DNA from: Mycobacterium interjectum
GTDB taxonomy: Bacteria > Actinomycetota > Actinomycetes > Mycobacteriales > Mycobacteriaceae
NCBI RefSeq assembly: GCF_900078675.2
Contig: NZ_LT546237.1
Coordinates: 1,505,314 to 1,540,665, forward strand
DNA length: 35,352 nucleotides
Direction of reading: 5' to 3'
Part shown: positions 14,829 to 22,159 of the stretch, piece after piece
Position numbering within the stretch: position 1 is the first letter of the stretch
Layout: each line of letters opens with the position of its first letter
The notes under the pieces: generated by a model
Told to the model about the DNA's origin: nothing
The model's database searches: none
Seen by the model: the letters and a program-made list of their open reading frames with translations, nothing else
Position numbers and translations under genes: made by a program

Positions 14829-15167
14829 CTAGCCATCTGAAACTTGCCGGGCTGCAACAAATGCCAGGGCCTCGCGTAAAAGCGCGGGCCAGGCTTCCGG
14901 GCGTTCAGCGCCGATGGAGGCCCATTCGCGAAACCGGCGACCGGACGGCGCGAACGGCTCGGCCGCACCGGATTCCATCAGCTCGTTGACTCTCGCCGCC
15001 GGCAGCTTGACGACGAGCGCGGCGCTGCGCCGGTCGAAAGAGGCGAAGAATCGGCCGTCGGCGCGCAGGCAGGGGAGACCCATCATCGTCGACCGGGTGA
15101 CCGTGGCGTCGGCCAACAACGGTTCGGCGACCGCCCAGAAGCGGGCTTCGGTGGTCCCGCCGGTCAC
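14829..15167 (-). CDS. MmcQ/YjbR-like DNA-binding-fold protein
   Basis: A 112-residue protein resembling the MmcQ/YjbR (DUF1801/TfoX-like) group: the TEARFWAVAEPLLADATVTR opening, GLPCLRADGRFFASF, the KLPAARVNELMESG helix and the RFREWASIG end. The exact function is unknown. The GTG start overlaps the stop of the SRPBCC gene by 4 bases (GTGA), so it is translationally coupled. It is the last gene of the minus-strand operon and is convergent with the methyltransferase gene, 16 bases away. Confidence 0.82.
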   Translation of the reverse strand: MTGGTTEARFWAVAEPLLADATVTRSTMMGLPCLRADGRFFASFDRRSAALVVKLPAARVNELMESGAAEPFAPSGRRFREWASIGAERPEAWPALLREALAFVAARQVSDG

Positions 15168-15631
15168 CGGCGTAGCTCCGCGCGACTTGGCACCCGGCGG
15201 TCGGCCCACGGATCGGCCTCGACGTCCTCGCCTTCGGCGGTGCGGCGCAGCCGATGGAGGTAGTGAGTCCAGCCGCCGTCGTGGGCCTCCGCGGCGCCCT
15301 CGTCGAGACCGCGATGCACCAGTTTGACGAGCGTGGTGCCGTCGGTCTGCGGAATGAGGTTGACCTCGACGGTGGTTGAGCCGGGCGGGATCCCGACGTC
15401 GGCGCGCTCCCAGCCGTAGGTGAACACGATCCGCCGCGGCGGGTCGACTTCGACGTAGCGGCCGGACACGGTGTCGCCGTTGGGATGGGTCCAGCGGACG
15501 ACGCCGCCCGGGGTGGCATCCAGGATTGCGCCCTCGGCCATCCACTGCCCGAATTGCGCCGGGTCGGTGAACAATTCAAAGACACGCTCTGCGGTGGCGC
15601 GTACGGATAGCTGCTGGATGACAAGCTTCAC
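15164..15631 (-). CDS. SRPBCC (AHSA1-type) protein
   Basis: A 155-residue helix-grip protein with the Activator-of-Hsp90-homologue-1-like pattern: VRATAERVFELFTDPAQFGQ, WMAEGAILDATPGG, and RIVFTYGWE, with a final TTLVKLVHRGL strand. Members bind hydrophobic ligands and are commonly encoded beside ArsR regulators, as here. The GTG start overlaps the ArsR stop by 4 bases, showing coupling. Its ligand may be the ArsR effector or its product; this is inference from the recurrent ArsR-AHSA1 pairing. Confidence 0.93.
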   Translation of the reverse strand: MKLVIQQLSVRATAERVFELFTDPAQFGQWMAEGAILDATPGGVVRWTHPNGDTVSGRYVEVDPPRRIVFTYGWERADVGIPPGSTTVEVNLIPQTDGTTLVKLVHRGLDEGAAEAHDGGWTHYLHRLRRTAEGEDVEADPWADRRVPSRAELRR

Positions 15632-15942
15632 GGAGATTCGCCTTCGGCGGCGGCGCGCAGCCGTTGTAGCGGCGCGGCCCAGAAGTCGTCCAGCAGCGCC
15701 GCCACCTCTGCGACCCGCGCCAGGTCGGCGCGATATAGCCGACGTGTCGCATCGACACGGACGTCGACCAGTCCCGCGTCGCGCAAGACCTTGAGGTGCT
15801 GGCTCGCAGCCGATTTCGACAGCCCCGCGGCGTCGGCGAGCGCGGACGCGGGCCGCTCCTGATCCCACACCAACCGCAGCATCGTGCGGCGGCCCGGGTG
15901 CGCCAGCGCCCTGATGGCATCCTCGACGGCCGGCTCGGTCAT
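15628..15942 (-). CDS. ArsR-family transcriptional regulator
   Basis: A 104-residue winged-helix repressor: the N-terminal RALAHPGRRTMLRLVWDQER, then ASALADAAGLSKSAASQHLK as the DNA-recognition helix-turn-helix, and VRVDATRRLYRA in the wing. No Cys cluster for metal binding is seen, so the effector may not be a metal. It overlaps both neighbours by 4 bases (ATGA upstream, GTGA downstream). It is likely to repress its own operon through the inverted repeat TTTAG-N6-CTAAA at 16505-16520. Confidence 0.95.
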   Translation of the reverse strand: MTEPAVEDAIRALAHPGRRTMLRLVWDQERPASALADAAGLSKSAASQHLKVLRDAGLVDVRVDATRRLYRADLARVAEVAALLDDFWAAPLQRLRAAAEGESP

Positions 15943-16496
15943 GGTGCGCGGCCCATCGCCGCCAGCAGCCGATCCTGGGCCGACGCGCCCTCGCCGACCA
16001 CCACCGCCGGGCCAACGATCCCGGCTTCCCTTCCGCGCCTTGGCATTTCGGGGAGAAACATTGCGGTGCAGGCCTCCACCAGGCCCGCGTCAAGCCGTTC
16101 ATCCTGCTTCGTCGCCCGGGCCAGGTCCCAGGTGTGGATCAGCACGTCCATAAACGTGCCGGCAACGGCGGCCGACACGGGCCAGTCGAAGCCGAGCGGT
16201 GAGACACAGACCCGCTCCAGCGCGCCGGGGGATTCCAGGGCGGTCAGGACGCGGTTCACGCGCGCCCGGTACTCAGTGCCCGGCACACCCTCCGACGGGC
16301 CCGGCCCCATCCCCTTCGCCGCCGAGAGCAGGTAGTCCGCGCCGCCGATCAGGTGGTCAATGAGCTGGTGCACCGACCACTCCGAGCAGGGTGTCGGCCA
16401 CCCGAGCTGATCGGGTCTGACCGCCTCGACGACCGCTACCGCGCGCTCCGTCGCGGCGCGGTACAGCAGCGACGGAGCGGGCTGATTGTTCAACAC
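15939..16496 (-). CDS. TIGR03086-type DinB/maleylpyruvate isomerase-like protein
   Basis: A 185-residue four-helix-bundle protein: the TPCSEWSVHQLIDHLIGGAD motif with His for a metal ion, and DVLIHTWDLARA as the later His-containing helix. Members are mycothiol- or metal-dependent DinB relatives with unknown substrates. The start is GTG 16496, at the predicted transcription start (leaderless; -10 TAAATT, -35 TTGACG, 17-bp spacer). First gene of a four-gene operon with ArsR, SRPBCC and MmcQ/YjbR-like genes. A family member also sits at 5732-6313, beside a sigma factor. Confidence 0.9.
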   Translation of the reverse strand: MLNNQPAPSLLYRAATERAVAVVEAVRPDQLGWPTPCSEWSVHQLIDHLIGGADYLLSAAKGMGPGPSEGVPGTEYRARVNRVLTALESPGALERVCVSPLGFDWPVSAAVAGTFMDVLIHTWDLARATKQDERLDAGLVEACTAMFLPEMPRRGREAGIVGPAVVVGEGASAQDRLLAAMGRAP

Positions 16497-16502
16497 CCGC
16501 TA

Positions 16503-16531
16503 AATTTAGGACCTGCTAAACAATGCGTCAA
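16503..16531 (-). promoter_or_regulatory. near-consensus leaderless promoter of the ArsR operon
   Basis: On the minus strand TTGACG (16526-16531), a 17-bp spacer and TAAATT (16503-16508), with the GTG start 7 bases after the -10, so the transcript starts at the start codon. The -35 overlaps the stop codon of the DJ-1 gene at 16528-16530. Confidence 0.8.
16505..16520. promoter_or_regulatory. putative ArsR operator TTTAG-N6-CTAAA
   Basis: An inverted repeat TTTAG (16505-16509) and CTAAA (16516-16520) with a six-base spacer, lying between the -35 and -10 of the operon promoter and covering the -10. A bound repressor would exclude RNA polymerase. The ArsR gene at 15628 is the natural candidate. 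Confidence 0.65.
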
Positions 16532-17280
16532 GCCCCCGCCGCGGCGGGTGTGACCCGCCTCCGCCGGCGCGACCGGACCGCCGTCAGCGCCTGATCCCAG
16601 GCCAGCAGCGTGGTGGCCGCCAAGTTGGCCGGCTTGACGCTGTCCCTCGACAGCAGCGCGGTGGCGGCGGCCTTCGTGGTCGCCGACGCCTTGGACAGGT
16701 GACCGGAGTCGAACGGCGGCTGCGGGTCGTATTCGATCGCGAGCTGGATCGCCTTGGCGCGGCCCTCACCGCCGATCTGGCCGGCCAACCACAGCGCGAG
16801 GTCCAGCCCGGCGGACACGCCCGCGCTCGTGATGACGTTGTCCTCGTGCACGATCCGCTCGTCGGACACCGGGGTGACGCCGAACGCCTTCAGCGCGGGA
16901 AGCGCGATCCAGTGCGACGTGGCGCGGCGGTCCTTGAGCAGACCGGCGGCCGCCAGGATCACCGAACCCGAACACACCGACGCCGTCCAGTCGGCGGTCG
17001 AATGCGCCCGGCGCAGCCACTCCAGCAGCACCTCGTCCCGCGCGTGCACCGGGGTCGACGGGCCGCCCGGCACCAGAATCACGTCGGGGGAAGGGGTTTC
17101 GGCCAGCGAGTGGGTGGCGCCGATGACCAGCACGCCGGAGTCGGCGGTGATCGGCCCGGATTCGTGCCACACGAACCGCACCTCGGCGCCGGGCAGGTTG
17201 CGCAGCACCTCGTACGGACCGATCATGTCCAGCGCGGTGAAGCCCGGATAGGCCACGATGGCGATTTGGGTATGGGACAT
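16528..17280 (-). CDS. DJ-1/PfpI family protein (Rv1930c-like)
   Basis: A 250-residue DJ-1/PfpI protein. The segments are IAIVAYPGFTALDMIGPYEV, DVILVPGG, the nucleophile elbow ASVCSGSVILAAAGLL (Cys before Ser-Gly), and SAGVSAGLDLAL, which resemble isonitrile-hydratase-like members. A C-terminal extension rich in Ala, Arg and Ser follows. The catalytic Cys is kept, so it may be an enzyme, although many relatives are not. ATG 17280 is preceded by GAAAGGATC. It is 19 bases after the GlxA-type regulator and probably co-transcribed. The order with that gene and tpx matches Rv1930c-Rv1931c-Rv1932. Confidence 0.92.
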   Translation of the reverse strand: MSHTQIAIVAYPGFTALDMIGPYEVLRNLPGAEVRFVWHESGPITADSGVLVIGATHSLAETPSPDVILVPGGPSTPVHARDEVLLEWLRRAHSTADWTASVCSGSVILAAAGLLKDRRATSHWIALPALKAFGVTPVSDERIVHEDNVITSAGVSAGLDLALWLAGQIGGEGRAKAIQLAIEYDPQPPFDSGHLSKASATTKAAATALLSRDSVKPANLAATTLLAWDQALTAVRSRRRRRVTPAAAGA

Positions 17281-17299
17281 CGGGGGGATCCTTTCTCGA

Positions 17300-18250
17300 T
17301 CAGGCGAAGGCCTTGCGGTACTGATCCGGCGAGATGCCAACGCGCCGGAGGAAGTTGCGCCGCATCGTTTCCGCGGTGCCGAAGCCGCACCGGGCGGCGA
17401 TCGCGACGACGGTGTCGTCGGTCTCCTCCAACTGCCGGCGCGCGGCTTCGGTGCGGATGCGTTCGACGTAGTGGCCCGGCGCCTCACCCACCTCGTCGGT
17501 GAAAACCCGGGTGAAATGGCGCGGGCTCATCGCCGCGCGGCGGGCCAGGTCCCCGATGCTGTGCTGCCCGCCCGGTTCGGCCTCGATGGCCTCCTGCACC
17601 TGGCGGATGGAGGTGCGTTTGGCGCGCGGCATCCACACCGGCGCCGCGAATTGCGTCTGCCCGCCCGGGCGGCGCAGGTACAGCACGAGCCAGCGGGCGA
17701 CCGTCTGCGCGACGTCGGTGCCGTGGTCGTCCTCGACCAGGGACAGCGCGAGATCAATTCCGGCGGTGACACCCGCGGCCGTCCACACCGTGTCCGAGCT
17801 ACGGACGAAGATCGGGTCCGGATCGACGTCGACGGCGGGGAACTCGCGGGCCAACCGCCCGGCGAACGCCCAGTGGGTGGTCACGCGCCGGCCGTCCAGC
17901 AGCCCCGCCTCGGCGGCGAGGAACGCGCCGGTGCAGACGGTGACCACGCGGCGCGCGTTTCCGGTGACGCGTTTGATCCAGCCCACCAGCTCCGGATCGG
18001 ATCGCGCCTCCTCGACACCGGCCCCGCCGGGCAGCACCACAGTGTCGAGGTCTTCGCCGGGGTCGGGCAGCGGCTGGGCCAGGAAGGCCAGGCCGGTGGC
18101 GGTGCTCACCGGTTGACCGCCCACCGAGGCCATCAGGACGTCGTACCCGCCGCCGGTCAGCAGCGACGCACCGGTGAACACGTCGTGGGGTCCCACCACG
18201 TCGAGCGCCTGGACGCCGGGGAAACCGACGATCACCACCCTGCGAGCCAT
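17300..18250 (-). CDS. GlxA-family AraC-type regulator with DJ-1 domain (Rv1931c-like)
   Basis: A 316-residue regulator: an N-terminal DJ-1/PfpI domain (VVIVGFPGVQALDVVGPHDV, VVLPGGAG, VTVCTGAFLAAEAGLL) and a C-terminal AraC-type double helix-turn-helix (SIGDLARRAAMSPRHFTRVF, then VVAIAARCGFGTAETMRRNF). The N-domain is thought to sense a small effector; the Cys in CTG is kept. It lies directly upstream of a stand-alone DJ-1 protein with the same motifs. ATG 18250 was chosen; an in-frame ATG 27 bases upstream (18277) gives a longer form. It is divergent from tpx and may control both sides. Rv1931c-like by order. Confidence 0.93.
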   Translation of the reverse strand: MARRVVIVGFPGVQALDVVGPHDVFTGASLLTGGGYDVLMASVGGQPVSTATGLAFLAQPLPDPGEDLDTVVLPGGAGVEEARSDPELVGWIKRVTGNARRVVTVCTGAFLAAEAGLLDGRRVTTHWAFAGRLAREFPAVDVDPDPIFVRSSDTVWTAAGVTAGIDLALSLVEDDHGTDVAQTVARWLVLYLRRPGGQTQFAAPVWMPRAKRTSIRQVQEAIEAEPGGQHSIGDLARRAAMSPRHFTRVFTDEVGEAPGHYVERIRTEAARRQLEETDDTVVAIAARCGFGTAETMRRNFLRRVGISPDQYRKAFA

Positions 18251-18360
18251 GCACTCAGTCTCGGCCTGAACCCTCATGGCGTCTACGCCCAGTACCCCAC
18301 GAATTAGGACATGCCGACCTGGCCCCAGGCCTCCGCACCGGGCTTGGCAGACTGTGCCCC

Positions 18361-18855
18361 ATGGCACAGATAACCTTGCGTGGAAACCCGATCAACACCG
18401 TCGGCGAGCTACCTGCCGTCGGATCCCCGGCCCCGGCCTTCACCTTGGTCGGCACGGACCTGGGCGCGGTCAGCACCGACCAGTTCAGCGGTAAGCCCGT
18501 GGTGCTGAACATCTTTCCGTCCATCGACACACCGGTGTGTGCGACGAGCGTGAGGACCTTCAACGAGCGCGCGGCCGCGACCGGCGCGTCGGTGTTGTGC
18601 GTGTCGAACGACCTGCCGTTCGCGCAGGCGCGATTCTGCGGCGCGGAAGGCATCGAGAACGTCAAGACGGGGTCGGCGTTCCGCGACAGCTTCGGCCAGG
18701 ACTACGGCGTCAGCATCGTCGACGGCCCGATGGCCGGCCTGCTGGCGCGTGCCGTGGTCGTGGTCGGCGCCGACGGCAAGGTCGCCTACACCGAGTTGGT
18801 GCCCGAGATCGCGCAGGAGCCCGACTACGACGCGGCGCTGGCGGTGGTGGGCTGA
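18361..18855 (+). CDS. tpx: thiol peroxidase Tpx (atypical 2-Cys peroxiredoxin)
   Basis: A 164-residue Tpx: peroxidatic Cys60 in IDTPVCATSVR and resolving Cys93 in RFCGAEGI, plus Cys80, the same spacing as the M. tuberculosis protein (Rv1932). It reduces hydroperoxides using thioredoxin and protects against oxidative and nitrosative stress in the cytoplasm. The start ATG is preceded by a weak -10-like CAGACT 7 bases upstream, so it may be leaderless. Its divergent neighbour is a GlxA-type regulator, a possible controller. No sign of odd base use. Confidence 0.97.
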   Translation: MAQITLRGNPINTVGELPAVGSPAPAFTLVGTDLGAVSTDQFSGKPVVLNIFPSIDTPVCATSVRTFNERAAATGASVLCVSNDLPFAQARFCGAEGIENVKTGSAFRDSFGQDYGVSIVDGPMAGLLARAVVVVGADGKVAYTELVPEIAQEPDYDAALAVVG

Positions 18856-18878
18856 CGCCAAGGTCGTCGGCTTCGACG

Positions 18879-19847
18879 TCAGGAGCCGTCCGCCGTAATC
18901 GGACCCAGCCGGTCGACCGTGGCGGCCAACACCTCGCGGCACCCGGTCCACATCCGGGTGATGATGTCGGCGGCCGGCGCAACGTCGTGGATCCGGCCGG
19001 CCACCTGGCCGGTGTTGGCGACGCTGGCGTCCATGTCGCCGTCGAAGTAGAGCCGCTGAACCCGTTGCAGCGCCTCCGCGCCTTGCGCGAAAGACGCTGA
19101 CGCATCGAGCTTTTCGGCGGCGGGCGTGCGGATCACCCGCATCATTCGTTTCCCGTCGAGGGGCAGTAGCACGGTCGCCGTCTCGTCGGCGCGCACGACC
19201 GCTTGCTTGAGGTTGGCGTGCACCGGCGACTCCGCCGAGGCCATCAGCCGGGTACCCATCTGCACGCCCTCGGCGCCGAGGACCAGCGCGGCGGCCATGG
19301 ATCGGGCATCGCAGATGCCGCCCGCGGCCACGATGGGCACGTCGACCTGGGCCGCGACCAACGGCAGCAGCACCATGGACGACGCGCCGAAGCGGTTCTT
19401 GAACCCGCCCCCCTCGACGCCCTCGACCACCAGGCCGTCCACGCCGGCATCGACGGCCTTCTTGGCGGCGGCCAGGGTGCCCACCACGTGGAACACGGTG
19501 ATGCCCGCGTCGTGCAGGCGGTCGGTGAACAGCGAGGGGTCGCCTGCCGAGGTGGTGACGAACCGGATGTCGTTGGCGACAAGGAGATCCACCACGGCCG
19601 GATCGCGGTTGAACAGCAGCGCGATGTTGGCGCCCACCGAACGGTCGGTGAGCTCCCGGACGCGCCGGATGTCGGCGCGGCCCGCTTCGGAGGTGGTCTC
19701 GATGATCCCCAGCGCCCCCGCGCTGGACACCGCGGCGGCCAACTGGGCGCCGGCGATGTAGGTCATCGGCGCCTGGATGATCGGGACATCGATCCTCGCG
19801 AGCTCGCAGACCCGGTTGGGGGCGGGGCCACCGCCGTCGGCGGCCAT
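18879..19847 (-). CDS. nitronate monooxygenase/2-nitropropane dioxygenase-like flavin oxidoreductase
   Basis: A 322-residue FMN TIM-barrel enzyme: VPIIQAPMTYIAGAQLA opening, VVTT... with FVTTSAGDPSLF, FHVVGTLAAAKKAVDAGVDG, then VPIVAAGGICDARSMAAAL and GAEGVQMGTRLMAS for FMN binding. The usual catalytic Gly-Gly-His of nitronate monooxygenases is replaced by EGGGFKNRF, so a different activity (for example NAD(P)H:quinone reduction) is more likely than nitronate oxidation. Start ATG 19847 overlaps the upstream NYN stop by one base (TGATG), so the two are coupled. Convergent with tpx over 23 bases. Confidence 0.9.
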   Translation of the reverse strand: MAADGGGPAPNRVCELARIDVPIIQAPMTYIAGAQLAAAVSSAGALGIIETTSEAGRADIRRVRELTDRSVGANIALLFNRDPAVVDLLVANDIRFVTTSAGDPSLFTDRLHDAGITVFHVVGTLAAAKKAVDAGVDGLVVEGVEGGGFKNRFGASSMVLLPLVAAQVDVPIVAAGGICDARSMAAALVLGAEGVQMGTRLMASAESPVHANLKQAVVRADETATVLLPLDGKRMMRVIRTPAAEKLDASASFAQGAEALQRVQRLYFDGDMDASVANTGQVAGRIHDVAPAADIITRMWTGCREVLAATVDRLGPITADGS

Positions 19848-20224
19848 CAGCCGCGGGGGTCGATCAGGTCGCGGAAGCCCGCCGCGGGGTAGACGGAGGC
19901 GCCTAACGTCGCGACCCGATCGGTCAGCCCCTTGTCCGACGTCACCACCCGGATGTCGTGCGGTCGCGCGTCGGCCCGCACCAGCCGGACGATCTGGTCG
20001 TCGGCAGAGTTCGCGGCCGGCCTGGGGGCGTACGCGACCTCGATCACCGACGAACCGATGGCGGTCGCCGGCGGCCGCTCAAACACCACGGTCACGTGCT
20101 CTGCTTGTGTTGCCGCCCACCGGTCGAGCCTTTCCACCAGCGCGACCATGGCGCGCCCGCGGTCCTTCCACCACCCGTCGGGGCGACTCCCGATCACGTT
20201 CATGCCGTCGACGATCCAGCGCAC
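19847..20224 (-). CDS. NYN-domain (PIN-like) RNA-processing-type protein
   Basis: A 125-residue protein with the NYN/YacP pattern: VRWIVDGMNVIGSRPDGWW at the N-terminus with the first acidic residue, ADDQIVRLV in the middle and TSDKGLTDRVATLG with a further Asp. NYN domains are predicted Mg-dependent ribonucleases of the PIN superfamily. The start is GTG 20224, chosen because TACCGT (20231-20236, minus strand) ends 6 bases before it, giving a leaderless mRNA; GTG 20230 is two codons earlier. Coupled by a one-base overlap to the flavin oxidoreductase, although no functional link is obvious. Confidence 0.85.
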   Translation of the reverse strand: MRWIVDGMNVIGSRPDGWWKDRGRAMVALVERLDRWAATQAEHVTVVFERPPATAIGSSVIEVAYAPRPAANSADDQIVRLVRADARPHDIRVVTSDKGLTDRVATLGASVYPAAGFRDLIDPRG

Positions 20225-20230
20225 AGACAC

Positions 20231-20236
20231 ACGGTA
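20231..20236 (-). promoter_or_regulatory. -10 element TACCGT of a leaderless promoter
   Basis: On the minus strand TACCGT ends 6 bases before GTG 20224, which decides the start codon of the NYN gene in favour of the shorter form. Confidence 0.5.
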
Positions 20237-20258
20237 TGGCACACCGGTTGCAGGGCAG

Positions 20259-20699
20259 TCATTTCCAGGCCAACTGGGCAAGGCTGAACAGGACGAGGAC
20301 CGTCAGCGTCAGCAACTGGGGCCACGGCCGCCACGGCGCGTCCTGGATCGCATACGACATCTCTTTCAGCGGCGATGTCGGCGGCGGGGCGGCCCGCTCC
20401 GGCGCCACCGGCCGGTGGAACCGGTGGAAGTACAGCTGGATGAGCGTCGCACCGAGCCACAGCCCGCCCAGAAAGCCCACCGGGTCCGCGCCGCGCCACA
20501 GCAGGAGGGCGGCGATCACCACGGTGAAGGCCATCAGCACCAGATCGGACGTGGTAGTGGCCGAGGCCTTGCCACCGTACTGTTTGTCCAGCAAGGCGCG
20601 CCGTCTGCGGTAGGGCAGCGCGAAGAACGCGAACTTTGTGATGATGTGCAGGCCAAGTACTACGACGGCGACGGTCGCGATGGTATTAACTACGGTCAC
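20259..20699 (-). CDS. hypothetical membrane protein, three to four helices
   Basis: A 146-residue protein with hydrophobic segments at the N-terminus (VNTIATVAVVVLGLHIITKF), at DLVLMAFTVVIAALLLW, GFLGGLWLGATLIQLYF, and the end (LLTLTVLVLFSLAQLAW). A short basic RRRRALLDKQYGG loop follows the first helix. Nothing is recognised. GTG 20699 was chosen because an SD-like TGGAGAAA lies a suitable distance upstream; the frame is open further but crosses the divergent promoter. It ends 35 bases before the NYN gene on the same strand. Confidence 0.75.
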   Translation of the reverse strand: MTVVNTIATVAVVVLGLHIITKFAFFALPYRRRRALLDKQYGGKASATTTSDLVLMAFTVVIAALLLWRGADPVGFLGGLWLGATLIQLYFHRFHRPVAPERAAPPPTSPLKEMSYAIQDAPWRPWPQLLTLTVLVLFSLAQLAWK

Positions 20700-20757
20700 C
20701 GGTATCAGTTTTCTCCAGCGGATGCCGGCGCACCCTAATCGATGATGGGAAACGCCG

Positions 20758-21942
20758 ATGACGTCGTTAGCCGACACGGAAGACCGGGTGGTTTCGCTGG
20801 CCCGCGGCATGCGGGACCTCGTGCAGGCGCAAGCCGCCGAGTCCGAGCGGGCGCGCACGCTGACCCCGGCGATCGTCGACGAAATGTGGGCCAGCGGGCT
20901 GATGTCGTCGTTCAACCCCGTCCAGGCCGGGGGCGTCGAGCCGTCGTTCACCGAGATGATCGAAACCTGGATCGAAATGGCTTGGCAGGACGGATCGTTC
21001 GGGTGGATCGGCATCGCCAATCTGCCGTCATCCTTTGCCGCCGCGGCGTACCTGCCCGACGAGGGCTTCGCGGAGGTGTTCACGGCTCACGACAACCGGG
21101 TCACCCTGGGCGGGCAGTTCTTTCCCAACGGGCAGGGCGCCGCGGTCGAGGGCGGATACCAGGTGACCGGGGCGTGGAACTTCGGCTCGGGCATCGGCCA
21201 CTCCGAATACGTCGCGGCCGGGTTTTTGCCGATGGACAACGGCGAAATGCGTTGGATCAGCGAGGGCTTCCCGGAGATGCGCGTCGCCGTGCTTCCGCGC
21301 GAGCAGGTCAGCTTCAACGACGGCTGGCACGTGCAGGGCCTCAAGGGAACCGGCTCCTACGACTACAGCGTCCAGGACGTGTTCGTGCCGTCGGCCCGCA
21401 CCTTCGAGCTGTTCGTCCGGGAGCCACATCGCGGCGCCTCACCGGCCACGCGGATGGGGCTGATGCCGGTCACCGCGGCCGGCCACGCCTCGTGGGCGCT
21501 CGGCGTCGCCAAGAGCATGCTCGACGACGTCCAGGAACTGGCGGCGACGAAGTTCCGGATGAGCGACATGGCCTCACTGGCCAGCCGCCCGACCTTCCAG
21601 AAAGGGCTGGCGCACCACCGCGCGGCCTGGCGCGCCGCGCGCCTGCTGGTGATCGACGCGTTCACCACCGCCGAGGCCGCGGTCGCGGCGGGCGACGACC
21701 TGACGCCGGCCCTGCGTGCCGACATGCGGGTGGCCGCCGTCTTTGCGACCGACACGGCGCGGGCCTGCGCCGAGTGGGCGCACCTGGTCGCGGGCACCAG
21801 CTCCATCCGCGAGGGCAGCCGCCTGGAGCGCGCCTTCCGCGACATCTACACCGGAACCCAGCACGCCTTCATCAGCGAGAAGGTGGCCATCGACGTGGCG
21901 CAGATCTGGCTGGGCATCATCGACGATCAGCCGGGGCTATAG
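20758..21942 (+). CDS. acyl-CoA dehydrogenase-like flavoprotein (group D monooxygenase type)
   Basis: A 394-residue protein of the acyl-CoA dehydrogenase fold: an N-terminal helical domain (IVDEMWASGLMSSFNPVQAG, FGWIGIANLPSSF), the middle beta domain (GGQFFPNGQG, GAWNFGSGIGHSEY, VQGLKGTGSYDYSV) and the C-terminal helical bundle (AGTSSIREGSRLERAFRDIY). The last segment matches HsaA/DszC-like reduced-flavin monooxygenases more than true acyl-CoA dehydrogenases, and a glutamate base of the usual kind is not evident. It is likely to use flavin from a reductase; substrate unknown. ATG 20758 follows GGGAAA. Confidence 0.92.
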   Translation: MTSLADTEDRVVSLARGMRDLVQAQAAESERARTLTPAIVDEMWASGLMSSFNPVQAGGVEPSFTEMIETWIEMAWQDGSFGWIGIANLPSSFAAAAYLPDEGFAEVFTAHDNRVTLGGQFFPNGQGAAVEGGYQVTGAWNFGSGIGHSEYVAAGFLPMDNGEMRWISEGFPEMRVAVLPREQVSFNDGWHVQGLKGTGSYDYSVQDVFVPSARTFELFVREPHRGASPATRMGLMPVTAAGHASWALGVAKSMLDDVQELAATKFRMSDMASLASRPTFQKGLAHHRAAWRAARLLVIDAFTTAEAAVAAGDDLTPALRADMRVAAVFATDTARACAEWAHLVAGTSSIREGSRLERAFRDIYTGTQHAFISEKVAIDVAQIWLGIIDDQPGL

Positions 21943-22073
21943 GAGGCGCTCGTCCGGTTGCGGCTCGCCGGGGGTCTCACCCTCGGTGTCGTCGCGCACC
22001 AATGATGCGGCGCGAGCACAACGCGCAAGACCGGGTAATCGTCGCTTATTTCCCGACGGCCCAATTCACACTA

Positions 22074-22097
22074 GCGCGAAGGAGATTCGCGCGCGAA
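22074..22097 (+). promoter_or_regulatory. hairpin GCGCGAA-GGAGA-TTCGCGC followed by a palindrome
   Basis: A perfect 7-bp stem (22074-22080 with 22086-22092) holds GGAGA in its loop and runs directly into the palindrome TTCGCGCGCGAA (22086-22097). It lies in the 217-base gap after the flavoprotein gene, where I see no other coding signal. It may end the upstream transcript, although no T run follows. Confidence 0.35.
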
Positions 22098-22159
22098 TGA
22101 GCGCAATGCGCGAAAGTCGGGCGGTGTCGTTGTCGCAAAGGCACTTTCGTGCCGTGCCG

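Noticed and set aside
20742..22100. 452-codon plus-strand frame overlapping the acyl-CoA-dehydrogenase-like gene
   Set aside because: Shadow frame with Arg/Gly/Ala-rich sequence; the gene at 20758 shows the true flavoprotein motifs.
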